From assembly GCA_938024995.1 (NCBI GenBank), contig CALJDU010000024.1:62001-126000 (forward strand): a DNA stretch of 64,000 bases, given 5' to 3'. Both the position numbers and the translations under genes were made by a program. The notes beneath the pieces were generated by a model. It worked only from the letters and a program-made list of their open reading frames with translations, was not told the DNA's origin and did no database searches. This DNA comes from an uncultured bacterium (lineage in GTDB: Bacteria; Myxococcota_A; Polyangia; Polyangiales; Houyiibacteriaceae). Below are positions 35,116 through 43,877 of the stretch, one piece after another. Position 1 is the first letter of the stretch; the number at the start of each line of letters is the position of its first letter.

Positions 35116-36123
35116 ATGACCGAGACCCAAACGCTCCACCTTGACGACGTAATCGCGAAACACACGCAAGACATGAGCGGCCGCGTGGCGGTCGTCACGG
35201 GAACCACCAGCGGCACGGGCTACGTCTGCGCCCGCGAGCTCGCGAAGCGCGGCGCCAAGGTGTTCCTATTGAACCGACCGAGCGATCGCGCGACGGCGTC
35301 CCTCACGAAGCTGCGACAGGAAGTCTCGGACGGAGACTTCGAAGCGATTGAGTGTGACCTTCAGAACTTCGAAAGCGTTCGCGGCGCGATCAAAGCGATC
35401 TACGCGAGCACCGAGAAGCTCGACGTGCTCTGCAACAACGCAGGCGTGATGGCGCTGAAAGACGCCGCGACCGTCGATGGATACGACGTGCAGATGCAAA
35501 CGAACTGCCTCTCCCATTTCTTGCTCACCAAGGAGCTCTTCCCGCTCCTGAAGAAGAGCGATGACGCGCGGATCGTCAATCACAGCTCCGAAGCGCGTCG
35601 AGGTCCGCCCCTCGAAGCGAAGTACTTCGGAAAGAACGGTGGAGATCTCGGAGGCGACGGTACCGAAGCAGAAAACGCCTCGTTCGCGAGCCCGCGATGG
35701 GCGCGCTACCACCAGACCAAGCTCGCCAACTGCGCGTTCACGTACGCGCTTCACGAGCGGCTCCAGGCGGCGGGGCTCACGCACATCAAAGCGCTCGTCG
35801 CGCACCCTGGGTTGGCCGCGACTCAACTTCAGGTCACGACTGGAATCGACGGAGGCATGGACACGTCCAGCGGGTTCATGAAGCAGGCACAGACCGCCGA
35901 AGACGGGGCGCTTGGGATCATCCGCGCGTGCATGGATCCGGACGCTGCCTCTGGGCAGTTCTATGGTCCAGATGGGTGGACTGGCTTCCCGGTGCTGCTC
36001 ACGCCAGAGCCTCTCCTGACCGATCCCGACAACTTGCGGATCAACTGGGAGGGTTGTGAAGCCGCGGTCGGGACGTTCTCGGTCGAGTCGCTCCAGGAGA
36101 GAACAACGCGCCCGCGATCGTGA
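35116..36123 (+). CDS. Short-chain dehydrogenase/reductase
   Basis: A 335-residue SDR oxidoreductase using NAD(P)H. The nucleotide motif is T28-G-T-T-S-G-T-G35 (TGxxxGxG), followed by N-N-A-G, the Asn in Q-T-N-C-L, the Ser in V-N-H-S-S and the catalytic Tyr198-x3-Lys202 (Y-H-Q-T-K). The long S-E-A-R-R-G-P-P region and length resemble the retinol dehydrogenase / WW-domain oxidoreductase-like subgroup, which also includes protochlorophyllide reductase-like proteins. Substrate unknown. The start has D-D-V-I-A-K and no signal peptide, so it is cytoplasmic. Confidence 0.9.
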   Translation: MTETQTLHLDDVIAKHTQDMSGRVAVVTGTTSGTGYVCARELAKRGAKVFLLNRPSDRATASLTKLRQEVSDGDFEAIECDLQNFESVRGAIKAIYASTEKLDVLCNNAGVMALKDAATVDGYDVQMQTNCLSHFLLTKELFPLLKKSDDARIVNHSSEARRGPPLEAKYFGKNGGDLGGDGTEAENASFASPRWARYHQTKLANCAFTYALHERLQAAGLTHIKALVAHPGLAATQLQVTTGIDGGMDTSSGFMKQAQTAEDGALGIIRACMDPDAASGQFYGPDGWTGFPVLLTPEPLLTDPDNLRINWEGCEAAVGTFSVESLQERTTRPRS

Positions 36124-36202
36124 ACGACGGTTCGCATGGCGCGATGGTGGTCCTTGTTCGCTCGCGTTCCACGCCGGCACGGCTCTTGCTCTATTCCCGC
36201 GC

Positions 36203-37123
36203 GTGGAAGGCGTCCGCGTACTACTGCTCGCAGGCTCGATCGCGGCGACGCTCGTCGGCGGGCTCTACGGTGGCGCCGAGCTCACTTTTGACGATCCGCC
36301 GACCGTGGAGCCCACTCGTGAAGAAACGCCGCTGGAAGAGGTCGCTGTCGCAGAGGTATCCGTCGCAGACTCCTTCGCAGAGGTCGCTGTCGCAGACTCC
36401 TTCGCAGAGGTCCCCGACGTCGCTGAAGAGACGGACGACACCCGCGAAGGACGCGCCAACGCGGACGTCGAGCCCGACGAGATTCCCCTCACGAACGGAT
36501 TGCGCATTGGACCCATGACGGTCGCGGTGGTCGCGGACGAGGTGTTCTCGAACGCGCAGGACATTCCGCTCTCGAATGGGCTCCGCATCGGACCGATGGA
36601 GCTCCACTGGGGCGGAGAAGAAGAAGCGGACGAAGAAGCGAGCACCGCGTCTTCAGAAACTCCAGCCAAGACGATCCGCCGTGTTCGCCGTCGCGTTCGT
36701 CCTCCCGTGACCCCGCCCGGTCCCCGGCTCCACGCCAATGCAGGTATCCACACGGTCATGACAGCGCGCCGGATGATCGCGCGAAACGAACGGATTCGCG
36801 GATCGTGCTACCGCTACCTCTCCGAAGTCTTCGCGCGAGCGGGTCACGACGGTTGGAGGCGTCGACGCATCCTTCATCGCTCGTCCCGTGACGGTCCCTA
36901 TGCGGACCTCTCAGTCGTCCGTCCTGGCGACTGGCTCTACATCGTCAACGATCCTCACCGCACGCCGGTCGGTACTCATAGCGTGATGTTCGTCGGCTGG
37001 CGCGACCGCGCACGTGGCATCGCGAACGTCATCTCCCATCCGGGATGGGGATCGCCACGCTCCGGCCGAGAGAGAAGCTACGACATCTCGCGAACCTACC
37101 GAATCATCCGACCGGTCTCTTGA
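36203..37123 (+). CDS. Membrane-anchored NlpC/P60-like (CHAP-type) protein
   Basis: A 306-residue protein. GTG 36203 opens a signal anchor (V-L-L-L-A-G-S-I-A-A-T-L-V-G-G-L). A long acidic linker follows with internal duplications (V-A-D-S-F-A-E-V twice; the unit I-P-L-(T/S)-N-G-L-R-I-G-P-M twice). The C-terminal 110 residues look like an NlpC/P60 or CHAP cysteine peptidase: Cys in G-S-C-Y-R-Y-L-S-E-V-F, G-D-W-L-Y-I-V-N-D, and His in G-T-H-S-V-M-F-V-G-W. Such domains cut peptidoglycan stem peptides. Upstream the same frame stays open into the SDR gene but is Arg/Ser-rich and not convincing. Confidence is moderate for the enzyme class. Confidence 0.68.
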   Translation: MEGVRVLLLAGSIAATLVGGLYGGAELTFDDPPTVEPTREETPLEEVAVAEVSVADSFAEVAVADSFAEVPDVAEETDDTREGRANADVEPDEIPLTNGLRIGPMTVAVVADEVFSNAQDIPLSNGLRIGPMELHWGGEEEADEEASTASSETPAKTIRRVRRRVRPPVTPPGPRLHANAGIHTVMTARRMIARNERIRGSCYRYLSEVFARAGHDGWRRRRILHRSSRDGPYADLSVVRPGDWLYIVNDPHRTPVGTHSVMFVGWRDRARGIANVISHPGWGSPRSGRERSYDISRTYRIIRPVS

Positions 37124-37279
37124 GGAGGAGTTTTCGGGCGACCTCTCGTCGATTCCCCACGTTCCCTCCGCTCTGCGCGCGAGCCTGCTACGAGCGACGC
37201 TCGTCGACCCATCGGGAAGCCGCTCGCTCGTCAACGTTCGCTGACGACGCGGTTGAGGAACTCGCGGTAGGCTCCTCGC

Positions 37280-38101
37280 ATGGGCGCGATTGATGTGTGG
37301 GGTCAGGTTCTCAACGAGCGCATCGTCGCGATGCCTTGGATGGAATCGCTCCGTCGCTGGACCAAGCTCTCCGAGGCCTCGGTGCCGACCGTGGCGCAGA
37401 CCCTGAAAGCGATGGACGCCGCGGACGTCGAGATCACGCTCTTGTCTGCGTGGCACGGTCCGGGCGGACCACTGATCAGCAATGACGAGGTCAGCGCGCA
37501 GATCGATCACGCGCCGGATCGGTTCCGCGGCCTCGCGACGGTCGACCTGCGACGCCCCATGGAGTCCGTACGGGAACTGCGCGCGCGAGTGGATGGTGAG
37601 CGCTTCGTCGGCGTGCGCGCGATCCCGTGGCTCTGGGATCTCCCGCCGAATGATCGACGCTACTATCCGATCTACGCGGCGTGCGTGGATCTTGGGGTTC
37701 CGTTCTGCACCCAGATTGGACACACGGGCCCGCTCATGCGCTCCGAGCTGGGGCGCCCGATCCCGTACCTGGAGGACGTCCTCCTGGACTTTCCCGAGCT
37801 CGTGGTCGTCGGGGGTCACCTCGGGTTTCCCTGGATCGGCGAGGTCACCTCGCTCACCGTCAAGTTTCCGAACTTCTATGTAGACACCTCCGCCTACGCG
37901 GCGCATCGGTTTCCGCCAGAGTTCGTGCACTACATGAAAGGCGTCGGCCGCGGACGCGTCATGTTCGGGACGAACAGCCCCATGATCTCTCCCAGCGCCG
38001 CGCTGAAGCACCTCGACGCGCTCGGGTTAGATGACACGCACCGCGAGGCGTTCCTTTTTGGAACCGCGAAGCGCGTGTTCAAGCTCGGCCCCTCCGCGTA
38101 A
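37280..38101 (+). CDS. Amidohydrolase-2 family metal-dependent hydrolase
   Basis: A 273-residue TIM-barrel protein of the Amidohydro_2 family. Signs are G-L-A-T-V-D-L, the A-C-V-D-L-G-V-P-F-C-T-Q-I-G-H strand with a metal-type His, L-V-V-V-G-G-H-L-G-F-P-W, the segment N-F-Y-V-D-T-S and R-V-M-F-G-T-N-S-P-M with the C-terminal F-L-F-G-T-A-K-R-V-F (usually G-x-N-A-x-R-L-F). The first metal motif HxH is not present at the N-terminus (I-D-V-W-G), and T-N-S-P replaces the usual S-D, so metal content is in doubt. Relatives include decarboxylases such as ACMSD. Substrate unknown. Confidence 0.82.
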   Translation: MGAIDVWGQVLNERIVAMPWMESLRRWTKLSEASVPTVAQTLKAMDAADVEITLLSAWHGPGGPLISNDEVSAQIDHAPDRFRGLATVDLRRPMESVRELRARVDGERFVGVRAIPWLWDLPPNDRRYYPIYAACVDLGVPFCTQIGHTGPLMRSELGRPIPYLEDVLLDFPELVVVGGHLGFPWIGEVTSLTVKFPNFYVDTSAYAAHRFPPEFVHYMKGVGRGRVMFGTNSPMISPSAALKHLDALGLDDTHREAFLFGTAKRVFKLGPSA

Positions 38102-38506
38102 CGCTTTGACCGTTGGGCGTCAGTTCGATGATCCGTCCAGAGGCGCCACTCGATCGACGCCGGGAGAGTGACTTCCTAGGCACCTCGCGGACACTCCCGT
38201 CGACGAGATGTTCAAGCCGTTCACGCGTGGGACACGACGAAGCGCACGCGCGCCTAGCGACCCAAGCCACTCGCGCTTGCGCCTGTGCTCGCCGACGACG
38301 ACTTGGCGAGCGCAGGCGCAACGCGTTCGTCGAGTCGATTTGAACAATCGGAGCAGCATCCATTCCCGCGTCACTCAACCGCGGTACTTGGAAACGAACA
38401 CGGTACGATCGTTCACGTTGGAGCACCTCGATGCACCTCGAATGCAGGACACGTTCACGCAGGTTTCGATTGAGTCAGCGCAGATGCGTTCGATACGATC
38501 GACAGC
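38102..38506. other. 405-bp intergenic region
   Basis: No gene, strong hairpin or classical promoter is recognised. Several short inverted repeats with gatcg cores (cgatacgatcg near 38490) lie shortly before the start of the Cys-repeat gene and might be regulatory. Confidence 0.4.
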
Positions 38507-41500
38507 ATGACTGCAACCTTGAAGTACGCGTCCTATCTCGCGTTAGCCTCCCTCCTGATCACAACAACCGCGCACGCGGGTGAGATCACTGCTGTCGGCG
38601 CCGTCGACGCGATCACCGACCGCAACGACATCGTCAACGCCAACGTCGCGGGGTTCGATGAGGCGGCGAGCGGCACGACTGTCTCCCTCACCGAGTACAC
38701 CGCGCTCGGCATGACGTTTCACAACGGCCCGTTCTCGGCGATCCTCCCCGGCATCGTCTCGTCGGGAAATGCCCGAGCCCCGTTCCGGCAGGACCGGCTC
38801 TCGAACTTCCCCGCGCCCATCGGCGGAAACGGTTCCATCTCGGGAACGCAAAACTTCTTCGCGGGCGTCGTCACGTTTGGCTATCGCGTGACCAAGGCCG
38901 GGCTCACGGCGAGCACCAACGGGACCCAGTACCTCACCGCCTGGGACACCTCCGGCGCGCTCATCGGACAGGTGCGCTGGAGACCGAGCAGCGACTCCGC
39001 GTTTGTTGGGATCGACACGCGCGGGGTTGAGATCGGGATGTTGTCCTACGGCAACGATGACGTCTTCGGGGGCGCGGCATACGACATTGGTGGCGCGACG
39101 ATCATGTCGGACAACTGGGTCTGGCCAAAGCCGTGCATCATCAACGGTGTCCTTGACGCAGGGGAGCAATGCGACGACGGCAACTCCATCGACGGCGACG
39201 GTTGCTCTGCAGAGTGCCTGCTTGAGTTCTGCGGCAACGGCACGCTCGACGCGGGTGAGCTTTGCGACGACGGGAACGAGCGCGGCGGCGATGGCTGCTC
39301 CGCGGACTGTCTCTCGCTCGAGACCTGCGGCAACAGCATCGTCGACATCGCGGCGGGCGAGACCTGTGATGACGGCGGCGCGGTTGGCGGCGACGGCTGC
39401 TCGATGATGTGCGAGCTCGAGTTCTGCGGCAACAGCGTCGTCGATGTGGGCGAGCTCTGCGACGACGGCAACAGCGCGAGCGGCGACGGATGCTCCGGCG
39501 ACTGCGCCTCCGACGAGACCTGCGGGAACACCATCGTCGATGTCGCCGCGGGCGAAGCGTGCGATGACGGCAACACCGTCGACGGTGACGGCTGCCAAGC
39601 GGACTGCACCCTCCCTGGCTGCGGAGATGGCTCGCTCGATATGGGCGAGGTCTGCGACGACGGCAACACGGTCAGCGGCGACGGGTGCAACGCGACCTGC
39701 TCCTCCGACGAGACGTGTGGCAACGGGATCATCGACGCCGGCGAAGGCTGCGATGGTGGCGTCGGGTGCTCGGCGACTTGCCAGCTTGAGTTCTGCGGCA
39801 ACGGCACGGTCGAGGCCGGCGAGGTCTGCGACGATGGGAACAACCTCGACGGTGACGGCTGCTCGGCAGGCTGCAGCTCGGACGAGACCTGCGGCAACGG
39901 CTTGACGGACTTCGCGGCGGGTGAAGGCTGCGATGACGGGAACCTGATCGACGGCGACGGCTGCCAGGCGGACTGCTCCCTTCCAGGTTGCGGTGACGGC
40001 GTTCTCGATGTCGGCGAGGTCTGCGACGACGGGAACACCACGAGCGGCGACGGCTGCTCCGCGAGCTGCGCCTCGAACGAGATGTGCGGCAACGGAACCC
40101 TCGACGTCGTGACTGGCGAAGCGTGCGACGATGGCAACACGGTCGCAGGTGACGGGTGCAGCCCGCTCTGCGCGGTCGAGTTCTGCGGCAACGGGGTCCT
40201 CGACCCGGGCGAGATCTGCGACGACAGCAACAACATCGACGGGGACGGGTGCGCGGGCAACTGTCGCTCCGATGAGACCTGCGGCAACATGATCGTTGAC
40301 GCGGTCGCCGGAGAAGCGTGCGACGACGGCAACACGGTTGATGGTGACGGCTGCCAAGCGGACTGCACCCTTCCCAGCTGCGGCGACGGCGTGCTCGACA
40401 CCGGAGAGGCCTGCGACGATGGGAACACCGCCAATGGCGACGGCTGCAACAGCCTCTGCACCTCGGACGAAACCTGCGGTAACAGCGTGATCGACGACGC
40501 GGTCGGCGAGACCTGCGACGACGGCAACGTCGCGGCGGGCGACGGCTGCTCCGCGACCTGCGCGATCGAGTTCTGTGGAAACGGCGTCGTCGACTCCGGC
40601 GAGATCTGCGACGACGGGAACAACCTCGACGGTGACGGCTGCGCGGGCAACTGCGCTTCCGACGAGACCTGCGGCAACAGCGTCGTCGACGCGGCGGCGG
40701 GTGAGGCTTGCGATGACGGCAACACGATCGACGGCGATGGCTGCCAAGCGGACTGCACACTGGCGTCCTGCGGCGACGGCGTGCTCGACGCGGGCGAGGT
40801 CTGCGACGACGGGAACAGCGTCGACGGCGACGGATGCAACATGTCGTGCACCTCGGACGAGACCTGCGGCAACGGTGTCATCGACACCGCCGCCGGCGAA
40901 GCGTGCGACGACGGGAACACGGAGGCCGGCGATGGCTGCTCCGCGACGTGCGGGGTTGAGTTCTGCGGAAACGGCGTCGTCGACGGTGCCGAGATCTGCG
41001 ACGACGGGAACAACCTCGACGGTGACGGCTGCGCGGGCAACTGCGCTTCCGACGAGACCTGTGGCAACAACGTGGTCGACGCGGCGGCCGGAGAGGCGTG
41101 CGACGACGGGAACACCGAGGACGGCGATGGCTGCCAGGCGGACTGCTCTTTGGCGTCGTGTGGCGACGGAATCGTCGACGATGGCGAGGTCTGCGATGAC
41201 GGCAACGCCGAAGACGGCGACGGCTGCAACACGTTCTGCACGTCCGACGAGACCTGCGGCAACGGCGTGATTGACACCGCGGCGGGCGAAGCATGCGACG
41301 ACGGCAACGCCGACGCGGGCGACGGCTGCTCCGACGTGTGCACCATCGAGTTCTGCGGCAACGGGATCCTCGACGCAGGCGAAGCGTGCGACGATGGGAA
41401 CAACCGCGCGGGCGATGGCTGCGCGGCGGCGTGTGACTCCGACGAGACCTGCGGCAACGGAGTCCTCGACGCGAGCACCGGTGAAGCGTGCGACGACGGC

Positions 41501-41866
41501 AACACCGACGACGGCGATGAGTGCTCGGCGATCTGCAGCTTGCCCGGATGTGGCAACGGCGTCGTCGAGGGCGACGAGGTCTGTGACGATGGCAACGAAG
41601 AGGATCGCGACGGCTGCAACGCCACGTGCACCTCGGACGAGACCTGCGGCAACGGCATCGTCGACCGCGGCGAGATGTGTGACGAAGGCGACGCGAACAG
41701 TGACGATGGCACCTGCTCGCTGACCTGCACCGTCCCCGAGATCGGCGGAACGTCAGGCGGCGGATGTGGATGCCGCGCGCCTGGGAACTCAAACAACCCG
41801 ACGCCGATCGCGTGGGGCGCGGTCTTCCTGTTGGGCCTCGTCATCCGCAGGCGCACGCGGCGCTAA
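38507..41866 (+). CDS. MYXO-CTERM surface protein with 27 cysteine-rich (DUF4215-type) repeats
   Basis: A 1119-residue exported protein. A signal peptide (YLALASLLITTTAHAGE) leads to an N-terminal domain (about 25-205, T-A-W-D-T-S-G-A-L-I-G) resembling beta-sandwich PEP-CTERM-type domains. It is followed by 27 myxobacterial Cys-rich repeats of about 30 residues, C-D-D-G-N-x-x-x-G-D-G-C-x-x-x-C, arranged in a repeating order of four types (E-F-C-G-N-G, D-E-T-C-G-N, (L/A)-x-x-C-G-D-G, D-E-T-C-G-N). The end has the MYXO-CTERM sorting signal: G-G-G-C-G-C-R-A-P-G, a hydrophobic helix (WGAVFLLGLVI) and R-R-R-T-R-R, processed by the myxosortase system and anchored by a lipid on the conserved Cys. 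A hairpin terminator follows 15 bp after the stop. Confidence 0.93.
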   Translation: MTATLKYASYLALASLLITTTAHAGEITAVGAVDAITDRNDIVNANVAGFDEAASGTTVSLTEYTALGMTFHNGPFSAILPGIVSSGNARAPFRQDRLSNFPAPIGGNGSISGTQNFFAGVVTFGYRVTKAGLTASTNGTQYLTAWDTSGALIGQVRWRPSSDSAFVGIDTRGVEIGMLSYGNDDVFGGAAYDIGGATIMSDNWVWPKPCIINGVLDAGEQCDDGNSIDGDGCSAECLLEFCGNGTLDAGELCDDGNERGGDGCSADCLSLETCGNSIVDIAAGETCDDGGAVGGDGCSMMCELEFCGNSVVDVGELCDDGNSASGDGCSGDCASDETCGNTIVDVAAGEACDDGNTVDGDGCQADCTLPGCGDGSLDMGEVCDDGNTVSGDGCNATCSSDETCGNGIIDAGEGCDGGVGCSATCQLEFCGNGTVEAGEVCDDGNNLDGDGCSAGCSSDETCGNGLTDFAAGEGCDDGNLIDGDGCQADCSLPGCGDGVLDVGEVCDDGNTTSGDGCSASCASNEMCGNGTLDVVTGEACDDGNTVAGDGCSPLCAVEFCGNGVLDPGEICDDSNNIDGDGCAGNCRSDETCGNMIVDAVAGEACDDGNTVDGDGCQADCTLPSCGDGVLDTGEACDDGNTANGDGCNSLCTSDETCGNSVIDDAVGETCDDGNVAAGDGCSATCAIEFCGNGVVDSGEICDDGNNLDGDGCAGNCASDETCGNSVVDAAAGEACDDGNTIDGDGCQADCTLASCGDGVLDAGEVCDDGNSVDGDGCNMSCTSDETCGNGVIDTAAGEACDDGNTEAGDGCSATCGVEFCGNGVVDGAEICDDGNNLDGDGCAGNCASDETCGNNVVDAAAGEACDDGNTEDGDGCQADCSLASCGDGIVDDGEVCDDGNAEDGDGCNTFCTSDETCGNGVIDTAAGEACDDGNADAGDGCSDVCTIEFCGNGILDAGEACDDGNNRAGDGCAAACDSDETCGNGVLDASTGEACDDGNTDDGDECSAICSLPGCGNGVVEGDEVCDDGNEEDRDGCNATCTSDETCGNGIVDRGEMCDEGDANSDDGTCSLTCTVPEIGGTSGGGCGCRAPGNSNNPTPIAWGAVFLLGLVIRRRTRR

Positions 41867-41881
41867 CGCGCGTCAATCAGT

Positions 41882-41911
41882 GAACGCCGCGGCCCTCGGG
41901 TCGCGGCGTTC
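41882..41911 (+). terminator. Intrinsic-type terminator hairpin
   Basis: A perfect 10-bp stem (gaacgccgcg with cgcggcgttc) encloses a loop whose ccc/ggg can extend pairing. It begins 15 bp after the stop of the Cys-repeat gene and is followed by gcgttt, a weak T-run, as is usual in high-GC genomes. Confidence 0.75.
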
Positions 41912-42220
41912 GCGTTTAAGGCTTCGATTGCGCGTGTGACGGAGACTCGTCCGTGGATGGAGCGGTCCATCCACGGCGCTCTCAGAGAGGACTCGATGAA
42001 CCCACACGGCATGAAGCACGTTCACCCCGCGCGGCGATTCGTCTTCATCGCGACCGAGGCGTCACGGGCCGCTGACGCCCGGCGAACTCTTCGGCCACGC
42101 GCAACGAGTCGATCGCGAGCGGTGAACGGTCACGCCTATTGGGCGAACGCCCGGCGGTGCCGTCCACCGCCGACCTCGGGCTAGGCTTCCACAACGAGCC
42201 GCGTCGACGCGGTTGTCATC
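41912..42220. other. 309-bp region with an 11-bp hairpin, no gene
   Basis: Apart from the terminator, this stretch has a perfect inverted repeat of 11 bp with 4-base loop at 41951-41976 (ccgtggatgga / tccatccacgg), not followed by T bases. A frame from 41936 to 42184 is Arg-rich and lacks coding character, so I do not call a gene. Confidence 0.45.
41951..41976. repeat. Perfect inverted repeat, 11-bp stem
   Basis: ccgtggatgga - gcgg - tccatccacgg. An exact stem in a gene-free region; it could be an operator, an attachment-type site or an RNA hairpin. No second copy was spotted in the window. Confidence 0.6.
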
Positions 42221-42691
42221 ATGAGCGTTGTTGTCCACCGCACCCAGTCTGATCATGCTTCGACGTTTGGGTTCGTCAACAACGTCCTCGTCGTGATCGG
42301 GCACACGGCGCCCGATGCAGAGTCGGCGCGAAACTATGCGCGAGCGACTCATGAACTCGGCCAACGCCACCCTGACGGCATTGGACTGGTCACCATCGTC
42401 AAGGAAGCCGCCACCCCGAACGCGGAGGCGCGACGTCTGCTCGTGAACAACTTCCGCGATCACGCCCGCTTTATCCACGGTGTGATGTTCGTGGTGGAAG
42501 CGAGCGGCTTCGCGGCAGCGATCCAGCGAAGCGTCATGAACGCGTTCACGCTGGCTTCCGGGGTAAGCGGCAAAGTGCGGATCTTCAAAGAGGTGAGCGA
42601 TGGTGTGCCTTCGCTGCTCCGGCGGATCGTGATGGATGTCGACGCAGAGGACTTGAGCCGCGCCATCTCGCGATTTCGCGACGCGGGCTAG
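42221..42691 (+). CDS. Conserved-looking hypothetical protein (STAS-like size)
   Basis: A 156-residue cytoplasmic protein with alternating strands and helices (N-N-V-L-V-V-I-G-H-T, H-P-D-G-I-G-L-V-T-I-V, F-I-H-G-V-M-F-V-V-E-A-S-G-F). The layout resembles an alpha/beta sandwich such as the SpoIIAA/STAS-like or related myxobacterial proteins of unknown role. No catalytic motif is visible. The coding quality (codon bias, balanced composition) is good. It is convergent with the lipoprotein gene 2 bp downstream. Confidence 0.65.
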   Translation: MSVVVHRTQSDHASTFGFVNNVLVVIGHTAPDAESARNYARATHELGQRHPDGIGLVTIVKEAATPNAEARRLLVNNFRDHARFIHGVMFVVEASGFAAAIQRSVMNAFTLASGVSGKVRIFKEVSDGVPSLLRRIVMDVDAEDLSRAISRFRDAG

Positions 42692-42692
42692 T

Positions 42693-43757
42693 TCAGTCGC
42701 GCTCGCAGTACGCCGTGCGCATGCTTCTGCAGAGGTCATCGCAACACGCGAGATCGCACTCCTCGCAGGGCGTCCAAATGTCATCAAAGTTCGCCTCTTC
42801 GATTCGAACACAGCGGAAGCCGTCTGGGCACGGACACGCGAGGTAGCCCCGCGCGGTGCAGGTTCCCCACGGGACGGTGTCCTCGTCGATGTCACAGAGC
42901 GGCGCGGCGGACTCGGAGCCGGCGACGCTACACGCGACGTCCGCAGCACACTCACTCACGTCGCGCGTACGGCACGGCGCGCCCGGGATGACGCGAGGGG
43001 CGAACACCGCCGCGACGGCGACGTCACTCACGCAACGCGCGGTGTCGCTCAAGACGAAGAGCGAACCGGCGAGCGGGACCCGGTCCGTGTCGTCGAGCGG
43101 GTTCGCTCCGTCACGAAACCGGGCGCTTCCGGCTTCGATGGTCGTGCCGCGGCCCTCGCATCCATCGCGGCCGATTCCGCAGCTCGGCTGCACGTCCCAC
43201 GCACCGAACCGCCAGTTCAGATCAAACGGCCTCGCGTCTCGCTCATTGGCGTTGAAGTAGAACCACGGGATCGGTGGAGAGTCACAGCCGCCGCAACGGG
43301 ACGGTCGATAGGTTTCGAAAGCGAACGCCTCGTCGGTGACAAAGACGGTCCCGGCGATCGGTGTGGGGGGCGCGGCCTCGAGGATGAGATCGAGAAGCTC
43401 GCGCTCACGCGCAGCGACGCGAACTTCACAATCGTCGAAGCGGAAGGTGGCCTGGTCACCTGAGGTCGAGACGCTCTCGAGAGTGTGACGCCCCGGCCGG
43501 CATCCCGTCGTGATCGACACGCGCGGACCAAGCGGCGGCGGGCACGACGGTGCGCTGTCGAGCTCGGCGTCCACCTCCGAATCAGATGCGTCTTCACCAG
43601 CGCCCGAGTCATCACCGACATCCTGCGCGTCATCACGCGTCGAAGCGTCGAGCCCTTCCCGTGTTCTGGACTGGTAGCAGCCGAGAACCAAGATCGCGGA
43701 AAGGGCGGCGCCGAGAAAGTGGACGTGGCGGTTCGCGCGTTCACGAGAGGACTGCAC
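42693..43757 (-). CDS. Myxobacterial lipoprotein, unknown function
   Basis: A 354-residue lipoprotein with lipobox LVLGC after a hydrophobic start, an Asp/Ser/Glu-rich linker (D-A-S-T-R-D-D-A-Q-D-V-G-D-D-S), a beta-rich middle with G-F-D-V-type strands (A-F-E-T-Y-R-P-S-R-C-G-G-C) and a Cys-rich C-terminal third (C-D-I-D-E-D-T, C-E-E-C-D-L-A-C-C-D-D-L-C). The Cys pairs suggest disulfides outside the cytoplasm. No known family recognised. It is one of a series of stand-alone lipoproteins in this part of the window. Confidence 0.65.
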   Translation of the reverse strand: MQSSRERANRHVHFLGAALSAILVLGCYQSRTREGLDASTRDDAQDVGDDSGAGEDASDSEVDAELDSAPSCPPPLGPRVSITTGCRPGRHTLESVSTSGDQATFRFDDCEVRVAARERELLDLILEAAPPTPIAGTVFVTDEAFAFETYRPSRCGGCDSPPIPWFYFNANERDARPFDLNWRFGAWDVQPSCGIGRDGCEGRGTTIEAGSARFRDGANPLDDTDRVPLAGSLFVLSDTARCVSDVAVAAVFAPRVIPGAPCRTRDVSECAADVACSVAGSESAAPLCDIDEDTVPWGTCTARGYLACPCPDGFRCVRIEEANFDDIWTPCEECDLACCDDLCRSMRTAYCERD

Positions 43758-43877
43758 GCGGTGAGACTACTCGACCCGCAACGCCGGCGGCGATAACGAA
43801 CGCTCGCCGCTCGTCGCCCCACTTCTCCATGCCGGACCTCGACCCCTCGAGCCGAGTATCGATGGTACAATGACCTC

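Noticed and set aside
38543..40747. Other long minus-strand frames (734 codons) in the same gene
   Set aside because: Val/Ala/Asp-rich antisense translation of repeats, no independent support.
39150..41740. Regularly spaced DNA repeats resembling a CRISPR array
   Set aside because: The repeats are in frame, vary in sequence, have coding spacers and belong to the Cys-rich protein; no cas genes are near.
39046..41856. 936-codon minus-strand frame opposite the Cys-repeat protein
   Set aside because: Its Ser/Pro/Gln-rich repeating translation is a mirror of the C-D-D-G-N repeats; no start region, motif or signal; a product of codon bias in a repetitive gene.
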